Both the position numbers and the translations under genes were made by a program. Below, piece after piece: positions 9,227 through 17,096 of a stretch of DNA of 54,019 nucleotides (positions within the stretch are counted from its first letter, which is position 1; the number at the start of each line of letters is the position of its first letter). The DNA comes from Desulfobacteraceae bacterium (GTDB taxonomy: Bacteria > Desulfobacterota > Desulfobacteria > Desulfobacterales > Desulfosalsimonadaceae): positions 1 through 54,019 of the forward strand of contig JAIPES010000008.1 of assembly GCA_021737045.1 (NCBI GenBank), in the 5' to 3' direction. The notes under the pieces are model-generated. The model saw only the letters and a list, made by a program, of their open reading frames with translations, did no database searches and was not told where the DNA came from.

Positions 9227-10171
9227 ATGAGCAAAAAAATCCATGTTGCCCTGCTTTCCGGCGGTACGTCCGGGGAGAGGGAAATTTCAAAAAAAGGCGG
9301 CGATCAGGTATACCAGGCCCTGGACAAAGACCGGTACACGGTTGCCAGATATGATCCGCGCACCGATCTCTGCCGCCTGGTGACCGATGCCCGGGCCATT
9401 GATGTGGCCCTGGTGATCCTCCACGGCGCCCCGGGCGAGGACGGCACCATCCAGGGGCTGCTGGACCTGCTGGAGCTCCCGTACCAGTGCTCCGGGGTCA
9501 TGAGCAGCGCCATTGCCATGAACAAGGTGGTCTCCAAGTTTTTCTACGAAAAAGCCGGCATTGCCGTGCCGGCCTGGGAGTCCAGCCGCAGGGGGCAGCC
9601 CGTGGATGCAAGGGCGGTCATGGACCGGCTGGGCCTGCCCCTGGTGGTCAAGCCGGCAAGCGGCGGCTCGAGTCTGGGTATGAGCATCGTGCGCTCGCCC
9701 GAGGCCTTTGACGCCGCCCTGGAGGCCGCCCATGCATGCGATGATATGGTTCTTCTGGAGCAATACCTGCAGGGAACCGAGATCACCGGCGGGGTTTTGG
9801 GCAACCAGGACCTGGAGGCCCTGCCCCTGGTGGAAATCGTTCCCCTAAAGGATCATGAGTTTTTTGATTACAATGCCAAGTACCTGGCCGGAGAAACCGA
9901 CGAGATCTGCCCGGCCCGGCTGGATCCGGATCTGGCCCGCCAGGGCCGCGACCTTGCCCTGGCCGCCCACAGGGCCCTTTTTTGCACCGGATACAGCCGC
10001 ACGGACATGATTTTGAGCAGCGGCCGGCTGTGGGTGCTGGAAACCAACACCATCCCGGGCATGACCCCGGTAAGCCTGCTGCCCCTGGCGGCATCAAACG
10101 CGGGCATGAGCTACAGTCAACTGCTTGACCGGTTAATCGGCCTGGCCCTGGAGAAAAACACGGGCTGCTGA
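9227..10171 (+). CDS. ddl: D-alanine--D-alanine ligase
   Basis: It joins two D-alanines with ATP to make the dipeptide ending the peptidoglycan stem. The N-terminal LLSGGTSGEREIS and VILHGAPGEDGTIQGLLDLL are family hallmarks. The ATP-grasp core has PLVVKPASGGSSLGMSIV (about residues 140-157), the metal-binding VLETNTIPGMTP and the serine loop ALPLVEIVP. At 314 residues it is normal length. It stands alone from the mur genes. A family A hairpin begins 24 bases after its stop. Confidence 0.95.
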   Translation: MSKKIHVALLSGGTSGEREISKKGGDQVYQALDKDRYTVARYDPRTDLCRLVTDARAIDVALVILHGAPGEDGTIQGLLDLLELPYQCSGVMSSAIAMNKVVSKFFYEKAGIAVPAWESSRRGQPVDARAVMDRLGLPLVVKPASGGSSLGMSIVRSPEAFDAALEAAHACDDMVLLEQYLQGTEITGGVLGNQDLEALPLVEIVPLKDHEFFDYNAKYLAGETDEICPARLDPDLARQGRDLALAAHRALFCTGYSRTDMILSSGRLWVLETNTIPGMTPVSLLPLAASNAGMSYSQLLDRLIGLALEKNTGC

Positions 10172-10195
10172 AATGAAATGACCGGTCCAACGGGT

Positions 10196-10320
10196 GATGG
10201 CACCGTAAAAAGTTCAATATCTGCGTTACGCGCGATTTCTCAGAATTTCACGTACTGATAAGTACGCTGCATTCTTCGAAATCGCGCAAGCCTTGATCTT
10301 GAACTTTTTACGGCGCCATC
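10196..10320. repeat. Family A hairpin repeat, copy 1
   Basis: This 125-bp imperfect palindrome lies between ddl and purD-purE. The left end GATGGCACCGTAAAAAGTTC matches the reverse complement of the right end, which finishes CTTTTTACGGCGCCATC, at all but one base. The centre is CGTAC-TGATAA-GTACG. A further half-site, CTTTTTGCGAGCGCGTC, lies just outside the right end (to about 10348). Related copies are at 14897, 31522 and 44243, with an interrupted one at 53825. No reading frame is contained. Confidence 0.9.
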
Positions 10321-10384
10321 TGAAAATCGACTTTTTGCGAGCGCGTCAACGGGTAACAAATCAAGAAAAACGGAGTAAAACCCC

Positions 10385-12151
10385 ATGAATATCCTGATTG
10401 TCGGCAGCGGCGGGAGAGAGCATGCACTGGCCTGGAAAATCGCCCAAAGCCCGGAAGCAGACCAGATTTTCTGCGCCCCGGGCAACGCGGGCATTGCGGA
10501 GGTGGCAGCCTGCGTGGATATTGCCGCAGATAAAATCGACGAACTGGTGGCCTTTGCCGGGCAAAACCGGATCGATTTGACCGTGGTGGGCCCGGAAGGC
10601 CCTTTGTCGGCCGGAATCGCAGACGCGTTTGAGGCTGCCGGGCTGGCCGTTTTCGGCCCGTCTGCAGCGGCCGCTGAAATTGAGGCCAGCAAGACCTACG
10701 CCAAGGGGCTCATGGAAAAATACGGGATTCCCACGGCCCGGGGCCGGGCGTTTTCCGATCCGGAAAAGGCGCGCAAATACATCCGGACCATGGAAGCGCC
10801 CATTGTTGTCAAGGCCGACGGCCTGGCTGCAGGCAAGGGCGTTGTCATCTGCAGCACCCGCAAACAGGCCCAGGATACGGTCAAACAGATGATTCAGGAC
10901 AAAATCTTCGGGGACGCAGGCAAAACCGTGGTCATCGAGGAGTGTCTCACCGGCGAGGAAGCCTCGTTTATCGCATTTACAGACGGGACCCATATTGTGC
11001 CCCTGCCGGCCTCACAGGATCACAAAAGAGTAAACGACGACGACAAGGGATCCAATACCGGCGGCATGGGCGCTTATTCCCCTGCTCCGGTGGTCGATGC
11101 GGTCATGCAGCAAAAGATCATGGACCAGGTCATGCGCCCGGCGGTTCGGGCCCTGGGCACAGAAGGCCGCCCCTACAAGGGGGTTTTGTATGCCGGCCTG
11201 ATGATTGACAAAGACAAGATCCGGGTGGTGGAGTTTAACTGCCGGTTCGGGGACCCGGAAACCCAGCCCCTGATGATGCGGCTCAAAAGCGATATCGTGC
11301 CCCTGCTCCGCGCAGTGGTCCACGGCGGGCTGGACAAATGCCGCATTCAAATCGATCCCCGGCCCGCGGTGTGCGTGGTCATGGCCGCGGGCGGATACCC
11401 CGGCTCCTATGCCAAAGGCGCCGGGATCAGCGGCCTGGGCAATGTCCGGCGGATGAAGGACGTGGCAGCCTTTCATGCCGGAACCGCAGCCAAAAACAAT
11501 GAAGTTGTCACCGCCGGCGGCCGGGTTCTCGGGGTGACCGCCCTGGGAGATGACATTGTCAAGGCCATATCCCGGGCCTATAAGGCGGTGGAAAAAATTT
11601 CCTGGAAAAATGTCCACTTTCGCACAGACATCGGAGCAAAGGCCAGAAAGCGGTTGACCGTTGCCCCGGCTGTTGGCATCATCATGGGCAGTGACTCGGA
11701 CCTGCCGGTGATGAGCGCGGCTGCTGACCTGCTCAAGCGCTTTGACATTCCCTATGAACTCACCGTGGCCTCGGCCCACCGGACCCCGGAACGGGCCGGG
11801 GAGTTTGCCGAAACCGCCCGCAAAAGGGGCATCCGGGTGATCATTGCCGGCGCCGGCCATGCCGCGCATCTCGCCGGTGCCATGGCCGCCCACACCACTG
11901 TTCCCATCATCGGGGTGCCCATTGATTCTTCTGCCTTAAGCGGGTTTGATGCGCTTTTGTCCACGGTCCAGATGCCGCCGGGCGTGCCCGTGGCCACCAT
12001 GGCCGTGGGAAAGCCGGGGGCCAAAAACGCAGCGGTGCTTGCCGCCCAGATCCTGGCCCTGTCTGATCCGGACCTGGAATCGCGGCTGGTGTCCTACAAG
12101 TCCGGGATGGCAGACGAGGTCAACGCAAAGGCCCGGAGCCTTGAGGGATAA
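10385..12151 (+). CDS. purD-purE: Bifunctional PurD-PurE fusion (GAR synthetase / N5-CAIR mutase)
   Basis: Residues 1 to about 425 are phosphoribosylamine-glycine ligase (purine step 2): ILIVGSGGREHALAWK, the ATP-grasp segment APIVVKADGLAAGKGVVIC and the signature VVEFNCRFGDPETQPLMM. After a short linker (KARKRLTVAPA) comes a PurE domain (about 430-588) with GIIMGSDSDLPVM, VASAHRTPER, GAGHAAHLAGAMAAHTTVPI and GFDALLSTVQMPPGVPVAT. PurE moves the carboxylate of N5-CAIR to C4. One continuous frame covers both with no internal frameshift. The two enzymes act at non-consecutive steps, so the fusion probably serves co-expression rather than direct channelling. Confidence 0.92.
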   Translation: MNILIVGSGGREHALAWKIAQSPEADQIFCAPGNAGIAEVAACVDIAADKIDELVAFAGQNRIDLTVVGPEGPLSAGIADAFEAAGLAVFGPSAAAAEIEASKTYAKGLMEKYGIPTARGRAFSDPEKARKYIRTMEAPIVVKADGLAAGKGVVICSTRKQAQDTVKQMIQDKIFGDAGKTVVIEECLTGEEASFIAFTDGTHIVPLPASQDHKRVNDDDKGSNTGGMGAYSPAPVVDAVMQQKIMDQVMRPAVRALGTEGRPYKGVLYAGLMIDKDKIRVVEFNCRFGDPETQPLMMRLKSDIVPLLRAVVHGGLDKCRIQIDPRPAVCVVMAAGGYPGSYAKGAGISGLGNVRRMKDVAAFHAGTAAKNNEVVTAGGRVLGVTALGDDIVKAISRAYKAVEKISWKNVHFRTDIGAKARKRLTVAPAVGIIMGSDSDLPVMSAAADLLKRFDIPYELTVASAHRTPERAGEFAETARKRGIRVIIAGAGHAAHLAGAMAAHTTVPIIGVPIDSSALSGFDALLSTVQMPPGVPVATMAVGKPGAKNAAVLAAQILALSDPDLESRLVSYKSGMADEVNAKARSLEG

Positions 12152-12830
12152 AGCCCGCATCTGCCGGATCAGTGGCCGGTTTCCGGACCCGGCTGTCATA
12201 GAGGCGGCAGCCGGGTGGATCCGCAGGGGAGGGTTGGTGGTTTTTCCCACCCGCAGCCTTTACGGGCTTGGGGCTGACGCCTTAAATCCGGATGCCGTGG
12301 ACCGGGTGTTTTCCGCCAAGAACCGGCCCCCCAAAAATCCGGTTTCCATTCTCATCAGCAGCCGGGACCTGCTTGAAAACTTTGTTGCAGAAATTCCCGA
12401 TGCTGCCCGCAGGGTAATGGACCAGTTCTGGCCCGGCGGCATCACCCTGGTTTTCCGGGCAGCCCCGGGACTGCCGAAAAATCTTACGGCAAACACCGGC
12501 ACCATCGGCATCCGCCTGCCCGCCCACCCGGCTGCCGCAGCCCTTGTGCGGGCCGCAGGCACCCCGGTTACCGCCACCAGCGCCAATACCTCAAATGCCC
12601 CGGGAGCCGGGCGCGTGTCTGAAATTTCAGATCCGGCTGCCCGGGCAGCCGACATGATCCTGGATGCCGGGCCCCTGGCCGCAGGCATTGGTTCCACGAT
12701 TCTGGACGTGACTTGTGACCCGCCTGCGATTCTGCGCCAGGGCGCGGTATCAAAAGCCCGGTTGCAGGATTTGCTGCCGGTATCTGTCGGCCCGAATCCG
12801 GGCGCGCAAATAAAAGGAGTAAAATCATGA
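12141..12830 (+). CDS. Sua5/YciO/YrdC-family protein, probable threonylcarbamoyl-AMP synthase
   Basis: The family makes threonylcarbamoyl-AMP from threonine, bicarbonate and ATP for the t6A37 modification of tRNA. Seen here are [20 protein letters not shown], the KxR-type segment [34 protein letters not shown] and [20 protein letters not shown] replaces the commoner PTETVYGLG, so a YciO-like paralogue is possible. The start is taken at a TTG that overlaps the PurE stop and follows AAAGG; the longer frame lies inside purD-purE and is rejected. The end overlaps pncB as ATGA. tsaE, of the same pathway, is elsewhere in the window. Confidence 0.8.
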   Translation: MRDKARICRISGRFPDPAVIEAAAGWIRRGGLVVFPTRSLYGLGADALNPDAVDRVFSAKNRPPKNPVSILISSRDLLENFVAEIPDAARRVMDQFWPGGITLVFRAAPGLPKNLTANTGTIGIRLPAHPAAAALVRAAGTPVTATSANTSNAPGAGRVSEISDPAARAADMILDAGPLAAGIGSTILDVTCDPPAILRQGAVSKARLQDLLPVSVGPNPGAQIKGVKS

Positions 12831-14377
12831 ATGCCAGCCAGCGAAAGCTTGCCGAGGGCGTGCTTTATACGGATATGTATGAACTGACCATGGCCCAGCT
12901 GTATTTCCGCATGGGCATGCACGAGATGAATGCCCATTTCGAGCATTTTTTCCGCAATTATCCGGATTACGGATCACACCAGGCCGGATACTGCATCAAC
13001 GCAGGCCTGGAATGGTTTACGGACTGGGTGCAGGAGGCCTGCTTCGGAGACGCGGAAATCGAGTGCCTGCGCAATCAAAAGCAGCGCAGCGGAAAGCCCA
13101 TGTTTGACGATGACTTTCTTGGCTGGCTCAGACAGCAGTGCCTCCGGGATCATTTCACCATCCAGGCCGTGCCCGAAGGCCGGGTGGTGCATCCCAACGT
13201 GCCGCTCACTGTGGTGCAGGGCCCCCTGGCCCTGGCCCAGATCATGGAGTCCTCCCTGTTAAACCGCATCAACTTCCAGACACTGATCGCCACCAAGGCC
13301 GCCCGGGTCAGGGAGGCGGGCTGCAGGCGGATGATGATCGAATTCGGGCTGCGCCGGGCCCAGGACCGTGGGGGAAATGCCGGCACCCGGGCTGCACTGA
13401 TCGGGGGCGCGGATTTTTCCTCCAACACGGGCATCTCTTATGCCCTGGGATATCCGGCCAAGGGTACCCATGCCCACAGCATGGTCCAGGCGTTCATGGC
13501 CCTGGGCGAAGGCGAACTGGCCGCGTTCCGGGCGTATTCGGAAGTGTTTCCAGACGACTGCCTTCTGCTGGTGGATACCATCAACACCCTTGAATCCGGG
13601 GTTCCCAACGCCATCAAGGTCTTTGAGGAATTAAAGAAAAAGGGCCACAAGCCTTTGGGCATCCGCCTGGATTCCGGTGACCTGGCCCATTTGTCCATAC
13701 AGGCCGCCAGAATGCTCAATGCCGCCGGGTTTGAAGACACGGTGATTTTGCTGAGCAACCAGCTCGATGAAATGGTGGTCTGGCAGATTGTCAGCCAGAT
13801 CCGGGATGAGGCGCGCAAATACGGCCTGGACCCGGATCATCTCATCAACCGACTGGCTTACGGCGTGGGCACCCGGCTGGTGACCTCCAGGGGACAGGGC
13901 GCTCTGGACGGGGTTTACAAGCTCACCGCACTTGAAAAAAACCAGGAGTGGATTCCGGCCATCAAGGTTTCGGAAACTCCGGAAAAAATAATCAATCCGG
14001 GCTTTAAAAATGTCTGGCGCATTTACAACGGCCTCAATCATGCCACGGCCGATCTTATGGGAATGCAGGACGAGGATCCGGATCAGATGCAGCCCCTGGA
14101 ACTGCGCCATCCCAGTGACCGGGAAATCCGGCGCACCATTTTCCGCAAAGACATTGATCATATCGAGCCCCTGCTCACAGATATCATCAGAGACGGCCGG
14201 ATGGTTTATGCTCACCCCGGCATCGACGAAATGCGGCAGGTCCGGGATCAGGACCTGGACCGGCTGGATTCCGGTGTCAAGCGCCTGGTCAATCCCCATA
14301 TTTACCACGTTTCCCTGACGCCCAGACTGTGGCAGTTAAAACGCGAGCTTGTAGAAAAACGCGGACAAATCCGGTAG
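12827..14377 (+). CDS. pncB: Nicotinate phosphoribosyltransferase
   Basis: It converts nicotinate and PRPP to nicotinate mononucleotide in NAD salvage. The 516-residue protein shows [20 protein letters not shown] at the N-terminus, [20 protein letters not shown] with the substrate-binding RRAQ-type motif, [19 protein letters not shown] and [13 protein letters not shown]. The ATG overlaps the preceding stop as ATGA and is preceded by AAGGAG at good spacing, so purD-purE, the Sua5-type gene and pncB form one translationally coupled operon. The C-terminal [19 protein letters not shown] is the usual end of the family. Confidence 0.93.
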   Translation: MNASQRKLAEGVLYTDMYELTMAQLYFRMGMHEMNAHFEHFFRNYPDYGSHQAGYCINAGLEWFTDWVQEACFGDAEIECLRNQKQRSGKPMFDDDFLGWLRQQCLRDHFTIQAVPEGRVVHPNVPLTVVQGPLALAQIMESSLLNRINFQTLIATKAARVREAGCRRMMIEFGLRRAQDRGGNAGTRAALIGGADFSSNTGISYALGYPAKGTHAHSMVQAFMALGEGELAAFRAYSEVFPDDCLLLVDTINTLESGVPNAIKVFEELKKKGHKPLGIRLDSGDLAHLSIQAARMLNAAGFEDTVILLSNQLDEMVVWQIVSQIRDEARKYGLDPDHLINRLAYGVGTRLVTSRGQGALDGVYKLTALEKNQEWIPAIKVSETPEKIINPGFKNVWRIYNGLNHATADLMGMQDEDPDQMQPLELRHPSDREIRRTIFRKDIDHIEPLLTDIIRDGRMVYAHPGIDEMRQVRDQDLDRLDSGVKRLVNPHIYHVSLTPRLWQLKRELVEKRGQIR

Positions 14378-14410
14378 TCCGGCCCGAAAACCGCCAAAGA
14401 CAAAACATGC

Positions 14411-14439
14411 TTGCATTTTTTGTCTGATTTGGTTATTTT
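14411..14439 (+). promoter_or_regulatory. Sigma-70 promoter for tRNA-Leu
   Basis: TTGCAT and TATTTT are separated by exactly 17 bases, about 65 bases upstream of the tRNA. A small hairpin, GCCCGA-TGCT-TCGGGC, follows in the 5' leader. Confidence 0.5.
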
Positions 14440-14503
14440 GCCAACCAAATCCGCCCGATGCTTCGGGCAATGAAGAAGCCCGCACACATAGCCTCGTCAA
14501 AGT

Positions 14504-14591
14504 GCCGGAGTGGTGGAAGTGGTAGACGCAGAGGACTCAAAATCCTCCGGGCCCTGCGCCCTTGCGAGTTCGAGTCTCGCCTCCGGCACCA
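14504..14591 (+). tRNA. tRNA-Leu (CAA)
   Basis: This is a class II tRNA with a long variable arm. The acceptor GCCGGAG pairs with CTCCGGC, the anticodon stem GAGGA pairs with TCCTC around the loop CTCAAAA (anticodon CAA), and the T loop is TTCGAGT. CCA is encoded. A T-rich tract follows directly and may terminate transcription. An integrase remnant on the opposite strand lies some 50-230 bases downstream. Confidence 0.95.
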
Positions 14592-14639
14592 TTTTTATTC
14601 TTTTTTCAGTCGCTTGCGATTGCCCACCCTCAGGCTCTG

Positions 14640-14820
14640 GTAGAATCCTGGTAGAATTCCAGGGTTTGTTTATAAAGACAAAATCCTCCTCCTTATCCTT
14701 TCATGACCGCTTTCGTTGATTCTGCAGTGCATCAATTACAAAAGTCGGAAGCTTTATATCGCGGATGGAAGTACACGTTTCCATTTTAAGCCAGCCGTTT
14801 CTGCGATTCGAGCTTTGCTA
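14640..14820 (-). pseudogene. Tyrosine integrase remnant
   Basis: One minus-strand frame reads METCTSIRDIKLPTFVIDAL, then QNQRKRS, an in-frame TGA, and KDKEEDFVFINKPWNSTRIL. This resembles the part of phage-type tyrosine recombinases just before the catalytic HxxR box (the pattern TKxxxSIRDIPLPPxVxEAL and DFVFPN). No catalytic Arg/His/Tyr box remains, the frame contains a stop, and there is no start. The position beside the 3' end of a tRNA-Leu gene is a classic integration site, which supports the reading. It is identified by eye from about 50 residues. Confidence 0.6.
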
Positions 14821-14896
14821 CTCCTTGTCCTGACCGTTTCAAGATCAAATTAAAGATTAGCCGATAGGGTCAGTGGAAATGGGAAAATTAAAAATT

Positions 14897-15048
14897 GATG
14901 GCGCCGTAAAAAGTCCAATATCTGCGTTACGCGCAATTTCTCAGAATTTCACGTACGGCTAAGTACGCTGCATTCTTCGAAATTTCGCAAGCCTTGATCT
15001 TGAACTTTTTACGGCACCATCTGAAATCAGACTTTTTACGGTGCCATC
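14897..15048. repeat. Family A hairpin repeat, copy 2, with extra right half-site
   Basis: The 125-bp core (14897-15021) runs from GATGGCGCCGTAAAAAGTCC to CTTTTTACGGCACCATC with the centre CGTAC-GGCTAA-GTACG. A second right-end half-site, CTTTTTACGGTGCCATC, follows 11 bases further on and ends at 15048. The rest of the stretch from the integrase remnant to 15238 is AT-rich and shows no gene. Confidence 0.88.
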
Positions 15049-15238
15049 AAAATTGTTTAGTTGCAATTCTTGATTCATACCGGAAAATATTTTATGAAAC
15101 TTTAAGAAATCTCCCATAAAATCGGTTTTTGGCTGTTTGTCTTCTCAATTTTGATTTTTACTTAGCCTGTACACTCGTGCAGTTTAGTATTCCATTCAAA
15201 GCAAAGGCTTTGTTTTAACTCTGCAGGAAAACTTAAAA

Positions 15239-15442
15239 ATGTCTAATTTGTTAAAAGATTTTTTCACAGGCTGCGGAACGCTTATACTGATTGGAATTCT
15301 GATTTTTATAATTGTGCCTTTGATCATTATTGGTTTTAAGCTGGCTCTTTGGCTTGCTGTTCCCATCATCATTTTACTGATCATTATTTTCGCTACAGCT
15401 GTATTTGGTCGGGCTGTTTCCGAAGCAAGAAAGCGTTGGTAA
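15239..15442 (+). CDS. Small hydrophobic membrane protein, unrecognised
   Basis: The 67-residue product has two predicted membrane helices (LILIGILIFIIVPLIIIGF and LWLAVPIIILLIIIFATAVF) between a short polar N-terminus and a basic tail, ARKRW. I do not recognise a family. An AGGAAA site lies about 8 bases before the ATG, which supports translation. The gene and its neighbour are noticeably more AT-rich than surrounding genes and lie in the interval between tRNA-Leu with its integrase scar and mltB. They may be leftovers of an integrated element. It could also be a chance hydrophobic frame. Confidence 0.5.
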   Translation: MSNLLKDFFTGCGTLILIGILIFIIVPLIIIGFKLALWLAVPIIILLIIIFATAVFGRAVSEARKRW

Positions 15443-15466
15443 CGAATTTTAAGCTGAGGATGTCGT

Positions 15467-15754
15467 ATGGCTTTAAAAGATTTTCAGAAAAATTTTGTAG
15501 ACCGGGTTTCAGGAAAAATGCACTGCATCGAGTGCGGTCGCAAAGCAGGGATACATGACAATAATTATGCAATGCTGAATATATTGGAGAAAGTCAATTA
15601 TGCATTCCCTGGAAGGATTGATGCCCCAATTGTGCCAGGGAATCAAAATAGCTTTTTGTGCGAAGAATGCATAAACAGTTCTGATTTTAAAATCACCTGT
15701 TCAACACCATTGATCTCAATGACCCGCTTTATAACCAATGGCAGCGGCAATTGA
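15467..15754 (+). CDS. Small protein with two CxxC pairs, unrecognised
   Basis: This 95-residue protein carries CIECGRK near residue 21 and LCEECINS near residue 66. That spacing fits a single zinc site formed by two distant CxxC knuckles. A GAGGA site lies 6 bases before the ATG, and the gene starts 24 bases after the small membrane protein, so the two are probably co-transcribed. Base composition is AT-rich compared with the flanking genes. No family is recognised. The pairing of a small membrane protein and a zinc-binding protein gives no secure clue to function. Confidence 0.55.
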   Translation: MALKDFQKNFVDRVSGKMHCIECGRKAGIHDNNYAMLNILEKVNYAFPGRIDAPIVPGNQNSFLCEECINSSDFKITCSTPLISMTRFITNGSGN

Positions 15755-15801
15755 AAAACAAAGAAAACAAAGAAAAGAAATAACACAAACCCGCAGCGCA
15801 G

Positions 15802-17073
15802 CTATTGCGCGCGCAGGCGCTCAAGGAGTTTTGCAGAAGGATAACCGTCTGCGGCCAGATCATGGTTTTTCTGGAAGGAACGGATGGCAGCCCGGGTGCG
15901 CGGGCCGGCAAGGCCGTCTGCCTTGCCGGCATCAAAGCCCAGGCGGTTTAAGTTTTGCTGGATTTCCATGATCTGATTTCGTGAAAGGGTTTCATCAGCT
16001 GCGTCCGGGCCGAAAAAAACCGGCGGCAGGCCAGCAATGCGGTCTGCAAGATGGCCCACGGATATGGCATAGTTCACAGATCGGTTCCAGCGCATGATCG
16101 CGCGAAAATTGTCAAATACAAGAAATGCAGGGCCGCTTTCCCCCTGGGGCAGAACCACCGATGCCTGCGTGTCCGCATTGGCAAGCGCTGTGCCGTCTGC
16201 GGCCTGCAAACCCAGGTTTTTCCATTTTTCCACGCTTTTTTTCTTGTCCAGGGTGGCAAGGGACAGGTCAAAATCCTTTGGGAGCCGGACCTGACAGCCC
16301 CAGTTCTGGTCCGGCTGCCAGCCGATGCGGGAAAGAAAATTGGCTGCCGAGGCAAACGCGTCTGGCAGGCTGCCCCAGATATCCTTGCGCCCGTTTCCGG
16401 TATAGTCGGTGGCGTAATGGTTAAAGGTGGACGGCATAAACTGCATGTGCCCCATGGCCCCGGCCCAGGAGCTGGTCATATCCTGCGGGCGCACATGGCC
16501 CTGGTCAATTATTTTCAGGGCGTGAATGAGCTCGGCGCGGAAAAAATCAGCCCGCCGACGGTCATAGGCCAGTGTGGCCAGGGCTTCCACAGCCTGAAAT
16601 CCGCCCATGTGATTGCCGAAATGGGTCTCCAGGCCCCAGAAGGCAATAAGGTAGCGCGGGGCCACCCCGTATTCATCATAAATATTTTCCAGCAGGTCCT
16701 GGTGCTTTTCCAGCAGGGCACGGCCCCGGTAGATCCGTTCCCGGGTGACCCGGCGGCGCAGATAGCTTCGGAAACTCCGGGTGAACTCCGGCTGGCGGCG
16801 GTCTAACTCCACCACCCGGCGAACCGGGGCAAGATCGCCCAGCGCTGCATCCAGCGTCTTTTCAGATATGCCCGCCTTTTTTGCCTCATCCCGCAGTCCA
16901 TCGAGCCATTTGTAAAAATCCCGGTCAGATACAGAGTCATTGACTTTTCCGGGCTGTCCGGCCCAGGCGACCTGCAGGCCCGCAGCCGCAACCACGGCCA
17001 GGCAGATCACAGCTGCTGCAAGACCGGATGAAAACCTGCCGGCTGAACGTCTTTTGACGCATTGAAATATCAT
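15802..17073 (-). CDS. mltB: Lytic murein transglycosylase, MltB family
   Basis: It cleaves the MurNAc-GlcNAc bond of peptidoglycan to leave anhydromuropeptides. The N-terminus has a hydrophobic export segment (about residues 16-38, ending VAWAG) and no clear lipobox cysteine, unlike E. coli MltB. The SLT_2 catalytic domain contains FWGLETHFGNHMGG, with the probable catalytic Glu149, and WAGAMGHMQFMPSTF. The last 60 or so residues form a peptidoglycan-binding domain (MEIQQNLNRLGFDAGKADGL, then RAAIRSFQKNHDL). At 423 residues this matches the MltB-plus-PG_binding_1 arrangement common in Proteobacteria. The broken msrAB lies just upstream on the same strand. Confidence 0.92.
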   Translation of the reverse strand: MIFQCVKRRSAGRFSSGLAAAVICLAVVAAAGLQVAWAGQPGKVNDSVSDRDFYKWLDGLRDEAKKAGISEKTLDAALGDLAPVRRVVELDRRQPEFTRSFRSYLRRRVTRERIYRGRALLEKHQDLLENIYDEYGVAPRYLIAFWGLETHFGNHMGGFQAVEALATLAYDRRRADFFRAELIHALKIIDQGHVRPQDMTSSWAGAMGHMQFMPSTFNHYATDYTGNGRKDIWGSLPDAFASAANFLSRIGWQPDQNWGCQVRLPKDFDLSLATLDKKKSVEKWKNLGLQAADGTALANADTQASVVLPQGESGPAFLVFDNFRAIMRWNRSVNYAISVGHLADRIAGLPPVFFGPDAADETLSRNQIMEIQQNLNRLGFDAGKADGLAGPRTRAAIRSFQKNHDLAADGYPSAKLLERLRAQ

Positions 17074-17096
17074 GTCTGCCGGGTCCTTTGGTTCTT

